DNA of 57,271 nucleotides from Deltaproteobacteria bacterium (GTDB taxonomy: Bacteria; Desulfobacterota; Deferrisomatia; Deferrisomatales; BM512), in the NCBI GenBank assembly GCA_002869015.1, contig PKTT01000030.1:42420-99690 (forward strand), given 5' to 3'. Positions 48,744 through 57,271 of this stretch are shown one piece after another (within the stretch, counting starts at the first letter, position 1; every line of letters begins with the position of its first letter). Below the pieces are notes generated by a model. The model worked only from the letters and a program-made list of their open reading frames with translations. It was not told where the DNA came from and searched no databases. The position numbers and the translations under genes are program-made.

Positions 48744-49900
48744 TCAGCCCTCTCCTCCATAAAACTCAAAAGCCCCTCTCGGCCGAATTCATTAAGCTCT
48801 CCATTTGGCGCCCCCGCCTCAATCATCTCCCGCAAAGAGGACGAACCCAGAAGCATGTGTATGGGAAGCATATCCTCCTCATACTCATAGGGCGGTTCAT
48901 TCCACCAAAAGCCCGCATCTTTATAGAGCCCCCATAACTCCCTGAGTAAAACCAACCCGGTGAGCCATGGGCTAAACTCCACTGGGTTAGTTACGTGTAG
49001 CTGCATGCCATTCACGGTGACCCCTCCCCACTTCTGAAAGGTCGGCTGAAAGTCGTGGGGTCTGAAGCGGACACCAGGAAGGCCCTGCCCCTCCATGACT
49101 TTTGCTAGATCACCGCTTTGCCCCCATGGCCCCCCCACAAGCTCAAAGGGGCGTGTAGTGCCCCTGCCCTCCGAAGCGTTGGTTCCTTCGAGGAGCACAG
49201 TGCCGGGGTATACCGACGCCGAGTCGAAGGTGGGGAGGTTGGGTGAGGTAAGCACCCATTCGCGCCCAAACTCACGCCAAAATTTATCCCGCCTGTACCC
49301 CCTTAAGGGCACTACCTCAACTGAACACTCAACACCCCTGCACCTTAAAAACCATATCGCCAGCTCGCCGATTGTCATCCCGTGGCGCATAGGAATAGGC
49401 TCCATGCCCACGAAGGAGAGGAACTCCTGCTCAAGAAGAGACCCCTCAACCTTAGCGCCGCCAATGGGATTTGGGCGGTCGAGGATGAGCACCTTTACCC
49501 CTGCCTCGCCGCAAGCCTCCATTAAAAGGCGCAGGGTCCAGATGTAAGTATATACGCGGGTTCCGACATCCTGGAGGTCAACGATAATGGTGTCCAGCCC
49601 CTCCAGCATCTCGGGGGTGGGCTTTCTCGTTTCGCCGTAGAGGGAGTAGCAAGGGATATCCAGGCGCGGGTCGACAGCATGGTCCGTCTCCACCATATTG
49701 TCCTGAACATCCGAGCTTACGCCGTGCTGTGGTCCGAAGAGGGTGTATAGGTCATCGCCTGCGACTTCGCTGACCACGTCCCTTGAGAGGAGAAGCCTCG
49801 CGTCAACGCTGGCGGCATTGTATAGGAGCCCCAACCGCTCGCCCTCCATTATGAAGCGGCGCGGCTCCTCCCTTAGATATTCCAGACCTACGCTTAACAT
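48728..49900 (-). CDS. namZ: DUF1343 protein, exo-N-acetylmuramidase NamZ-like (GH171)
   Basis: 390 residues of DUF1343. LGLLYNAASVDARLLLSRDVV, LYTLFGPQHGVSSDVQDNM, IPCYSLYGETRKPTPEMLEGLDTIIVDLQDVGTRVYTYIWTLRLLMEA, LDRPNPIGG and PNLPTFDSASVYPGTVLLEGTNASEGRGTTRPFELVG are conserved. Bacillus subtilis NamZ of this family removes terminal MurNAc from peptidoglycan. No signal peptide is seen here, so action may be cytoplasmic on recycled fragments. It heads the minus-strand murein-recycling run. Confidence 0.85.
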   Translation of the reverse strand: MLSVGLEYLREEPRRFIMEGERLGLLYNAASVDARLLLSRDVVSEVAGDDLYTLFGPQHGVSSDVQDNMVETDHAVDPRLDIPCYSLYGETRKPTPEMLEGLDTIIVDLQDVGTRVYTYIWTLRLLMEACGEAGVKVLILDRPNPIGGAKVEGSLLEQEFLSFVGMEPIPMRHGMTIGELAIWFLRCRGVECSVEVVPLRGYRRDKFWREFGREWVLTSPNLPTFDSASVYPGTVLLEGTNASEGRGTTRPFELVGGPWGQSGDLAKVMEGQGLPGVRFRPHDFQPTFQKWGGVTVNGMQLHVTNPVEFSPWLTGLVLLRELWGLYKDAGFWWNEPPYEYEEDMLPIHMLLGSSSLREMIEAGAPNGELNEFGREGLLSFMEERAECLIY

Positions 49901-49919
49901 AAAAACTCCTTGGATTTAT

Positions 49920-50375
49920 TCACACTTCAATCTTCGTCTTTTTAAAGACCGTCCTCAAGGAGAAAGCGGAGTGCACACGCGCAACTCCCGGCAGCGCAGT
50001 CAACTTGTGGTGCACACGCTCATAATCTGGGCCACCTCCGACTATTACCCTAAGGAGGTAATCTACGTCACCCCCCATAAGGTAACACTCCATAACCTCC
50101 GCAACCGAGCTGACAGCTTCCTCGAAACGGGCCAGCCGTTCCTTTTGCTGGCTTTCCAGAGAGATGGATACAAAGACGTTACCAGGCTTACCAGCCGCGG
50201 CCTGATTGAGGATCATCGCGTAGCCATCCACAAGGCCCGAATCCTCAAGGTTTTTGACTCTCCTCAAGGTCGCCGATTCGGAGAGCCCTACCCGAGCGGC
50301 AAGCTCTACGTTGGATAGGCGACCCTCCTCCTGAAGCGTGGAAACGATCGCACGATCATGGGCATCTAATTTCAT
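49920..50375 (-). CDS. Lrp/AsnC-family transcriptional regulator
   Basis: 151 residues. HTH: LSNVELAARVGLSESATLRRVKNLEDSGLVDGY (about 17-52). RAM ligand domain: VFVSISLESQQKERLARFEEAV, VMECYLMGGDVDYLLRVIV and LPGVARVHSAFSLRTV, with the typical Lrp/AsnC layout. It is divergent from ald, and Lrp-type proteins commonly respond to amino acids and control such a neighbour, so alanine control of ald is a likely inference. Confidence 0.9.
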   Translation of the reverse strand: MKLDAHDRAIVSTLQEEGRLSNVELAARVGLSESATLRRVKNLEDSGLVDGYAMILNQAAAGKPGNVFVSISLESQQKERLARFEEAVSSVAEVMECYLMGGDVDYLLRVIVGGGPDYERVHHKLTALPGVARVHSAFSLRTVFKKTKIEV

Positions 50376-50410
50376 AGGCGCAACTTTCTGCGTGTTTTTT
50401 TGGTTTATAC

Positions 50411-50429
50411 AGAATTATATTTCGATTCT
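50411..50429. promoter_or_regulatory. Candidate Lrp-type operator between lrp and ald
   Basis: AGAAT-N9-ATTCT inverted repeat (50411-50429), resembling the Lrp/AsnC box. A second, weaker pair CGCAA / TTGCG lies at 50450-50454 and 50471-50475, nearer to ald. Confidence 0.4.
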
Positions 50430-50523
50430 AAGTCAATTACCCTCAACTTCGCAAGAACATACACTGAATTTTGCGATATCCTTCTATGGAGTAGTGAACA
50501 CAACTTGAGCAAAGGAGCTTGAG

Positions 50524-51630
50524 ATGAATATCGGAGTACCCAAAGAGATCAAGAACAGGGAATACCGCGTTGGCCTTACCCCCGCCTCGGTGCGCGAACT
50601 GACCTCATGCGGACACAACGTATTTGTTGAGAAGGAGGCAGGTTTCGCCATAGGTTACGACGACGCCATGTATGAAGGCGCAGGGGCCAGGATAGCGGCC
50701 TCGCCAGCGGAGGTCTACGCGCAGGAGCTGGTTATCAAAGTCAAGGAGCCGCAGCCCTCGGAGATAGCGATGCTAAGGAAGGGGCAGCTTCTCTTCACCT
50801 ACCTCCACCTGGCCCCAGACCCGGCTCAGACCCGAGGGCTTCTTGACTCCGGCTGCATTGGGATAGCCTATGAGACAGTTACCGACCCATTTGGCGGCCT
50901 TCCCCTCCTCGCGCCGATGTCCGAGGTCGCGGGGAGGCTCTCCATTCAGGCTGGAGCACACTGCCTTGAGCTGGCGCAGGGTGGCATGGGGACCCTTCTG
51001 GGAGGCGTTCCCGGCGTCGCGCCCGGCAAGGTGGTCATAATCGGCGGCGGCGTCGTAGGAGAGAACGCGGCTAAGATGGCTACAGGGCTGGGGGCAGACG
51101 TAACCGTTATAGACAAATCCGTGAGGCGCCTGAAATATCTGGACGAGCTCTTCGGAGGCAGGATAAAGACCCTATACTCAAACACCGATACCATTGAGAG
51201 CGAGGTACTTAAGGCTCACCTGGTGATAGGCGCGGTCCTGCTGCCCGGCGCATCAGCGCCGAAGCTGGTCACAGCGGATATGGTCAAGAGCATGAGACGC
51301 GGGGCGGTCTTGGTTGATGTTGCTATCGATCAGGGCGGCTGCTTCGAGACCTCCCACCCTACCACCCACGAGGAGCCCACCTATACCGTGGATGATGTAG
51401 TACACTACTGCGTAGCCAATATGCCCGGCGCGGTAGCGCGCACCTCCACCCAGGCCCTCAACAACGCTACCCTCCCCTTCGCTTTGAGGCTCGCCAATGA
51501 GGGTGTCGCCGCGCTTAAAAATGACGCGCACTTCCTGGGTGGACTGAATGTTCATACAGGCAAGGTCACACACGCGGCGGTAGCATCCGCGCAGGGGCTT
51601 GAGTTCACCGAACCCCTCTCGCTCCTCTAA
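50524..51630 (+). CDS. ald: Alanine dehydrogenase
   Basis: 368 residues. [58 protein letters not shown] (active-site His in the H-L motif), [36 protein letters not shown] (Rossmann) and [24 protein letters not shown] are conserved. It interconverts L-alanine and pyruvate with NAD(H). Near the murein-recycling run, it can use alanine released from peptides. AAAGGAG precedes the ATG. Confidence 0.96.
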   Translation: MNIGVPKEIKNREYRVGLTPASVRELTSCGHNVFVEKEAGFAIGYDDAMYEGAGARIAASPAEVYAQELVIKVKEPQPSEIAMLRKGQLLFTYLHLAPDPAQTRGLLDSGCIGIAYETVTDPFGGLPLLAPMSEVAGRLSIQAGAHCLELAQGGMGTLLGGVPGVAPGKVVIIGGGVVGENAAKMATGLGADVTVIDKSVRRLKYLDELFGGRIKTLYSNTDTIESEVLKAHLVIGAVLLPGASAPKLVTADMVKSMRRGAVLVDVAIDQGGCFETSHPTTHEEPTYTVDDVVHYCVANMPGAVARTSTQALNNATLPFALRLANEGVAALKNDAHFLGGLNVHTGKVTHAAVASAQGLEFTEPLSLL

Positions 51631-51647
51631 GAGAACAGCGTCAAAGA

Positions 51648-51680
51648 AAAAGGCCGCTCCAAAAGAGCGGCCTTTTATTA
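51648..51680. terminator. Terminator between ald and sucD
   Basis: A perfect 12-bp stem AAAAGGCCGCTC (51648-51659) / GAGCGGCCTTTT (51665-51676) with a CAAAA loop. Flanking A and T runs let it work for both converging genes. Confidence 0.94.
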
Positions 51681-51701
51681 TCAGTTATTGATTCCGAGTG
51701 T

Positions 51702-52571
51702 TTACTTCAAAAGCCCCTGCATGGTCTTGCCAAGGTCTGCAGGAGATTTTACCACCGCGCAGCCGGCCTCTTCCAGGGCCGCCATCTTTTCGGCGGCTGT
51801 GCCCTTTCCGCCCGCGATGATAGCCCCGGCGTGGCCCATGCGTTTCCCTTTGGGAGCGGTCTGCCCTGCTATGAAGGAGACTACAGGCACGTCGATATTT
51901 TCCTTGATGTAAGCAGCGGCCTCCTCCTCTGCGGAGCCGCCAATTTCGCCGATCATGATTATCCCCTCGGTCTCCGGGTCATCCTTGAAGAGAGAGAGGG
52001 CATCGATGAAGCTGGTGCCGATAATGGGGTCGCCGCCGATTCCGATGCAGGTTGTCTGACCAATGCCGAGCTCGGTCAGCTGCCCCACCGCCTCATAGGT
52101 AAGGGTGCCTGAGCGGGATATTACACCCACCGGCCCCTTCATGTGGATATGGCCCGGCATGATGCCCGCCTTACACTCCTCGGGGGTTATGACGCCTGGG
52201 CAGTTGGGCCCGATGAGGTGCACCTTCCTGCCGGAGAGGGCGCGCTTCACCCCCACCATATCGAGTGCGGGTATACCCTCTGTTATGCATACTATTACCT
52301 CGATGCCCGCGTCGGCGGCCTCAATGATCGCGTCGGGTGCGAAGGGCGCGGGTACGAAGATCATCGTCGCGTTTGCCCCCGCCTCGCGGACTGCCTGGTC
52401 TACAGTATCAAATACCGGTACGCCGAGGACCTCCTGAGCGCCCTTGCCGGGAGTCACCCCGCCGACGAGGTTGGTTCCATACTTAAGGCACTGCTCGGAG
52501 TGGAACATGCCGTTGGCCCCGGTTATGCCCTGGGTGATAAGTCGTGTCTCTTTATTTACGAGGATACTCAT
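51702..52571 (-). CDS. sucD: Succinate-CoA ligase alpha subunit
   Basis: 289 residues. [36 protein letters not shown] binds Co[59 protein letters not shown] is the core; [16 protein letters not shown] holds the phosphorylated active-site His. It pairs with SucC to convert succinyl-CoA and ADP or GDP to succinate and NTP. It starts 25 bp after sucC. Confidence 0.96.
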   Translation of the reverse strand: MSILVNKETRLITQGITGANGMFHSEQCLKYGTNLVGGVTPGKGAQEVLGVPVFDTVDQAVREAGANATMIFVPAPFAPDAIIEAADAGIEVIVCITEGIPALDMVGVKRALSGRKVHLIGPNCPGVITPEECKAGIMPGHIHMKGPVGVISRSGTLTYEAVGQLTELGIGQTTCIGIGGDPIIGTSFIDALSLFKDDPETEGIIMIGEIGGSAEEEAAAYIKENIDVPVVSFIAGQTAPKGKRMGHAGAIIAGGKGTAAEKMAALEEAGCAVVKSPADLGKTMQGLLK

Positions 52572-52595
52572 TTAATCAGCTCCATTTCGCCGGGG

Positions 52596-53759
<1,164 letters not shown>

Positions 53760-53817
53760 GGTTCCTCCGGAAACTTATCTATCGGTTTTCGTAAATATCA
53801 TTAAGCGTGTTTAGGGT

Positions 53818-53859
53818 AAAAAGGGCCCGCCACTTGCCAGCTCGGCCCGCGGCGGACCC
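53818..53859 (-). terminator. Terminator of the fumarate reductase operon
   Basis: GGGTCCGCC (53859-53851) pairs with GGCGGGCCC (53831-53823) with one G-U pair and a 19-nt loop, then TTTTT to 53818. It lies between the flavoprotein gene and sucC. Confidence 0.7.
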
Positions 53860-53894
53860 CCTTTGGGACAATTTATGTTCCTAGCGCCGATGCG

Positions 53895-55580
53895 CTAGCG
53901 CAGTGTGCCCTCATAGTGGGCGGTGAGCTGATGCTTATGCACCTCCGGCGTCGTGTAGTCGGGGAGGAGAATTGGGGCTATGCGCCCCTCGGGCACGTCG
54001 CCAAGCGCCTTAATCTCCTCAACGAAAGCGGTGACGTGGTCCATCGTGGGCGCGCCAAGCTCACCATCTAGCCCCTTTACGTATGCGGAGGCATTGTGCC
54101 CTGCGCGTCGTCCAAAGACGGTGACGTCGAGGAGGGAGTTACCCATCAGGCGGTTCTCGCCATGGACGCCGCCGGTTACCTCACCGGCCGCGAAGAGGCC
54201 CGGAACGCCTGTCTCGGTCTTGTCGTTAATCTTTATGCCGCCATTTTGGTAGTGGAGGGTGGGGTAGATGAGCATCGGCTCTTTTCTTATGTCTATACCG
54301 TAGCGCATGAACTGCATGAACTTGGCGGGCAGCTCACGCTCAACGGTGCCGGGGCCCTCAAGCATCTCAATCATCGGCGAGTCAAGCCAGGCGCCGAGGC
54401 GGCCGACGGGGGTCGTGATGCCGTTGCCCCGCTCGGTGCATTCGCGGATAATCGCTGCGGACTCAACGTCTCTGGGTTCGCGCTCAAAGACAAACTGCTC
54501 TCCGTGAATATTGAGGACGTTTGCCCCTAGCCCGCGCACCTTCTCGGTAATAAGAAGGCCTACATTCTGCTCCGGGAAGGCGGCGCCCGTCGGGTGGTAC
54601 TGGGTGGAGTGGAGGAAGGCGAAGGAGGCACCAGCGCGGTAAGCCATAACAAGGCCGTCGGCGGTGGCGCCGTAGTGGTTGGTGCAGGCGAACCCCTGTA
54701 TATGGAGCCTGCCGTTGCCGCCGGTGGCTATTACCACCGCTTTCGCCTTGATAACGAAATACTCCTCCGTTTCAAGGTTGTACATGAGGGCGCCTGCGGC
54801 GCGGCCACTTGAATCCTTCAAGATTTCCACCGCCGCCGCGAACTCTATTACCTCTATCTTCTCCTTGTGGCTACGGGATTCGTCGCGTAGTACGCGCATG
54901 ATCTCCGAGCCGGTCATATCACCAGCGGAGTGCATACGCTTCCTGCAAGTCCCGCCGCCATGGCGTACCATCATGCGCCCGTCCTCTTTCTTGTCGAACA
55001 TCATCCCCAGCTTTTCAAGCCAGCCGATGACGATTGGCGCGTCGTGGGTGAGCGCGGCGACGAGCTCTGGGGTGTTGGTGAAGTGGCCGCCGCCAATGCA
55101 GTCGAGGTAGTGGTAGTAGGGGCTGTCCACCTCGTGGTCCGCGCCCTGAATGCCTCCCTCTGCCATTACGGTATTGGCGTCGCCGTGGCGTAGCTTGGTG
55201 GCGAGGATGACGTTTAGGCCGTTTTCCGCCGCCATCAGCGCCGCGGATGTCCCGCCGCCGCCGCCGCCGATTACGAGAATGTCGGCGCTCTTCATCTCAA
55301 GCTCATCGAGCTTCACCTGTCCGGGCATGATGCGGGGGTAGGACTCTATGCACGCCACAACCTCCTCGGGGTACACATCGCCTTTATTTGCGCCGACCCT
55401 TACGGGGATGCGCCCCTTCTCCATATAGTCCGGGTGAAACTTGCTCAAGACGTCATGGCGCTCGTCGAGCGTCATGGGGGTGAAGTACTCTCCGCGCTGT
55501 GTGCGCTCGACGCGCTCCTGCCTGGTGGCCTCTACGCGCTTTATCAGTTCTTTCATCTCGGGCGTGTAACCCATAGTCAA
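53895..55580 (-). CDS. Fumarate reductase / succinate dehydrogenase flavoprotein subunit
   Basis: 561 residues. ADILVIGGGGGGTSAALMAAENGLNVILATK (FAD dinucleotide motif) starts near residue 99. HGGGTCRKRMHSAGDMTGSEIMRVL, STQYHPTGAAFPEQNVGLLITEKVRGLG, IRECTERGNGI and FAAGEVTGGVHGENRLMGNSLLDVTVFGRRAG are the conserved substrate and FAD segments. The usual R-S-H-T-V covalent FAD His is replaced by ANTV (DANTVMAEGG), so FAD is probably non-covalent, as in soluble types. An unusual 95-residue N-terminal extension precedes the FAD domain. Succinate oxidation or fumarate reduction cannot be told apart. Confidence 0.88.
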   Translation of the reverse strand: MTMGYTPEMKELIKRVEATRQERVERTQRGEYFTPMTLDERHDVLSKFHPDYMEKGRIPVRVGANKGDVYPEEVVACIESYPRIMPGQVKLDELEMKSADILVIGGGGGGTSAALMAAENGLNVILATKLRHGDANTVMAEGGIQGADHEVDSPYYHYLDCIGGGHFTNTPELVAALTHDAPIVIGWLEKLGMMFDKKEDGRMMVRHGGGTCRKRMHSAGDMTGSEIMRVLRDESRSHKEKIEVIEFAAAVEILKDSSGRAAGALMYNLETEEYFVIKAKAVVIATGGNGRLHIQGFACTNHYGATADGLVMAYRAGASFAFLHSTQYHPTGAAFPEQNVGLLITEKVRGLGANVLNIHGEQFVFEREPRDVESAAIIRECTERGNGITTPVGRLGAWLDSPMIEMLEGPGTVERELPAKFMQFMRYGIDIRKEPMLIYPTLHYQNGGIKINDKTETGVPGLFAAGEVTGGVHGENRLMGNSLLDVTVFGRRAGHNASAYVKGLDGELGAPTMDHVTAFVEEIKALGDVPEGRIAPILLPDYTTPEVHKHQLTAHYEGTLR

Positions 55581-55609
55581 TCTCCCAATGATAATTCGGC
55601 GCGCGCGCC

Positions 55610-56374
55610 TTACAGGTTGGCCTTGTCTTCAGGTTCCCACCCCTCGGAATCGAAGGGCTCTGCTTCGCGTGCGACGTAGAGCTCTTTTAGCTCTTCGGCG
55701 CTCATCTTGGTAAGGGCCTCAAGGGCTGAGTCGTACTTGCCCTCTTCCACCTCGGCAACCCTCGACGCGGTGTGTTTGGCTGCGGGAACGATGTACTTTG
55801 CGTAGAGGCGGCGGCAGAGCTGCGCCACGTGGTAGTGGGCTATCTGCGCGGGGCATCTTGCGGAGCACATCCCGCACTGGATGCAGTCGAAGGATTTCTT
55901 CGCCGCACGCCCGACGTCGCCGCGCATGGCGTTATTTATGTAGCCCATAACGTCGATGTCCATCGGGCAAGCGCGGGTGCAGGTGTTACAGCCGACGCAC
56001 TTTAGTATCTCCGGGTAGAGCGCCACGAGGGTCTCGGCGGTCGGGGCCAGCTCTTCAAGCTTGTACTCAGCGCGGTTCGCCGGGAAGAAGGGGAGCTGCG
56101 CCAACACCATGTTCTCTTCAATGACGGTCTGGCAGGCGAGGCCGAAGTGGAGCTGGTAGTCACCCATCGTGCGCCAGACCGTTGGGCACGCTCCGCAGAT
56201 GCCGCCACGGCAGCCGCAGGCGCGTATATACTGGTACCCTGCGTATTCGATCGCTTTTTGGATCGTCAGGGTCTCGGGCAGCATGTACTTCTTCCCCATC
56301 ACGTAGACGGGGATCATCCGCGTACCCTCGGGCAGGATCGTCCTGTCGCCGCTGGCGATGGTTTGAGTGCTCAT
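55610..56374 (-). CDS. Fumarate reductase / succinate dehydrogenase iron-sulfur subunit
   Basis: 254 residues. The [2Fe-2S] region CGCRGGICGACPTVW lies near residue 53, and two 4Fe-4S-type motifs follow: CVGCNTCTRACP near 140 and CIQCGMCSARCP near 174. This matches the TfrB/SdhB layout with a ferredoxin-like C-terminal domain. The subunit passes electrons between the FAD subunit and the next carrier. It is followed by the flavoprotein gene after 29 bp. No cytochrome b anchor gene is present in the window. Confidence 0.87.
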   Translation of the reverse strand: MSTQTIASGDRTILPEGTRMIPVYVMGKKYMLPETLTIQKAIEYAGYQYIRACGCRGGICGACPTVWRTMGDYQLHFGLACQTVIEENMVLAQLPFFPANRAEYKLEELAPTAETLVALYPEILKCVGCNTCTRACPMDIDVMGYINNAMRGDVGRAAKKSFDCIQCGMCSARCPAQIAHYHVAQLCRRLYAKYIVPAAKHTASRVAEVEEGKYDSALEALTKMSAEELKELYVAREAEPFDSEGWEPEDKANL

Positions 56375-56402
56375 ATCTCTTCCTCCTGAAAGGTTCTAAA
56401 AT

Positions 56403-57271
56403 CTATTTGCCGCTGCCCGATTCCGCCTGGAGTTCATCTTCGCGGAACACGGAGAGTGGGATATCGTCGTCAAGGCTCCTGCCCGGCTGGTACTCGAACA
56501 TCTCCTGAACCCCCTTGGCGACCTTGCGAAAGAGGGTCGCGACGGGCAGCCCCATCGGACATGCCGTATCGCAAACGCCGCAGCCGATGCAGGAGGAGGA
56601 CATGTGGTTTAACCTCGTCATATGAAAGAGCATCGTCTCCGTGGGGAGCTTCTGTACGCCCTTACGCATAGCCCACGCGGCGTATTTGTCGCCGGTATGT
56701 TCGAAAGTCGGTGATTTGAAGATGCACACCTTGCAGTAGCAGATTGGGCAATTCTCCATACAGTTGTAGCAGCGTATGCACGTGGAGAAGGATTCTTTGA
56801 GCTTTTCCAGGCTTCCTGTTTCAGCGTCGAATTTTGTGAACAGCTCGTCACGGGCCTTAATCCGCTCCGCCTTTAGCGCCTTTACCGCCTCATCACGCCC
56901 TGCTATGCCCGCTCCCGAGAAGGTAACTACTCCCGCCTCCTCAAGCTTCACCGCAACTTCATCTTCCGCCTCGATTGCAACCTCTCCACCGCCGAAGATG
57001 TGGAGCCTTATCTCACCTACCTCCGCCGCTGGGTTCTCACATATTGAGCATGCGGTGCGGAGGTTGTTCCCCTCCGGGACCTTGCCTGATATAAGCTCTT
57101 TCGCACCCTCGACTTCATCTACGCCGCTCTCCTTGTAGGCAGCTACCTCGCAGGTGCCGGGGCAATCGACGGTGATAAAGAGGATGTTCTCGGGGACAAT
57201 CTGCTTTAGCTTGATAAGCTCCACGGAAGCCCTGGCCTCACAGGGCCTCAACACGACGCCGGTCTTTACCC
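56403..57271 (-). CDS. 4Fe-4S dicluster protein with FrhB-like N-terminal region, 5' end cut by window edge
   Basis: The frame continues to the window edge (VKTGVVLRPCEARASVELIKLKQIVPENI), so the N-terminus is missing. GVVLRPCEARA and the FrhB-like KLKQI region resemble the F420-hydrogenase beta family. A 2[4Fe-4S] part follows: CIRCYNCMENCPICYC near 165 of the visible part, and CIGCGVCDTACPMGLP near 232. It is 28 bp upstream of the Fe-S subunit gene and probably the third member of the complex, feeding electrons from a reduced carrier. Exact role unknown. Confidence 0.75.
   Translation of the reverse strand, partial: VKTGVVLRPCEARASVELIKLKQIVPENILFITVDCPGTCEVAAYKESGVDEVEGAKELISGKVPEGNNLRTACSICENPAAEVGEIRLHIFGGGEVAIEAEDEVAVKLEEAGVVTFSGAGIAGRDEAVKALKAERIKARDELFTKFDAETGSLEKLKESFSTCIRCYNCMENCPICYCKVCIFKSPTFEHTGDKYAAWAMRKGVQKLPTETMLFHMTRLNHMSSSCIGCGVCDTACPMGLPVATLFRKVAKGVQEMFEYQPGRSLDDDIPLSVFREDELQAESGSGK

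Overview
The window reads as a chromosomal segment from a Gram-negative, anaerobic or microaerophilic bacterium of the deltaproteobacterial type. Evidence for this is LPS heptosyltransferases, LptE, a diderm peptidoglycan-recycling set, an NfnAB-type bifurcating transhydrogenase, a soluble fumarate reductase/succinate dehydrogenase module, CxxCH haem proteins and selenocysteine use. The exact lineage cannot be named from sequence reading alone. TAG, TGA and TAA all serve as ordinary stops. I see no tRNA or rRNA genes, CRISPR array, insertion sequence or phage.

Layout. 1-7.2 kb: LPS core and nucleotide genes, mostly on the minus strand (two heptosyltransferases, a GT4 gene interrupted by an in-frame TAG, two GT2 enzymes, gmhB, a Trm112-like protein, a dGTPase) plus one opposing pyruvyltransferase-like gene. 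7.4-11.6 kb: a small membrane protein, lexA with a promoter whose spacer holds an 11-bp tandem repeat, a DUF2400 gene, a DnaA-box cluster, a TANGO2/NRDE gene, rpsT and a ygiD-like dioxygenase. 11.8-17.5 kb: a haem-motif hybrid sensor kinase, a thioesterase, trmO and a two-gene redox unit. 17.6-25.3 kb: a Zn-ribbon protein, rhlE, a cold-shock gene, a probable small RNA, several small enzymes, then holA-lptE-leuS. 25.5-33.8 kb: nfnL/nfnS, a lytic transglycosylase, a 413-bp intergenic block with origin-like DnaA boxes, tgt and a sigma-54 activator. 34-38.9 kb: a branched-chain amino-acid ABC transporter (livF, K, H, M, G). 39-49.9 kb: one long minus-strand run joining murein recycling (namZ, mpl, a GHL10-parvulin fusion, ldcA, nagZ, amgK-like) to thiamin synthesis (CooT-like, thiE-like, thiDN, thiC). 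49.9-57.3 kb: divergent lrp/ald, sucCD and a fumarate reductase flavoprotein, its Fe-S partner and a truncated FrhB-like Fe-S protein.

Main discovery: the gene at 15832-16635 (DUF5714 family) has an in-frame UGA at codon 11, directly after a Cys codon. It is followed by a bacterial SECIS hairpin (GUGCC-GGUC-GGCAC) whose GGUC loop begins 18 nt after the UGA, the spacing I recall for E. coli fdhF. Without readthrough the first Zn ribbon has no start codon. The gene overlaps or abuts a membrane protein carrying a c-type haem motif, a CopD-like domain and a probable cytochrome b5-like region. Together they form a candidate undescribed seleno-redox pair.

How the genes work together: murein fragments would be cleaved by Slt, NamZ, NagZ and LdcA and re-used through AmgK and Mpl. 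Released alanine could enter central metabolism through Ald. SucCD and the fumarate reductase module provide C4-acid metabolism, and Nfn balances NAD(P)H and ferredoxin.
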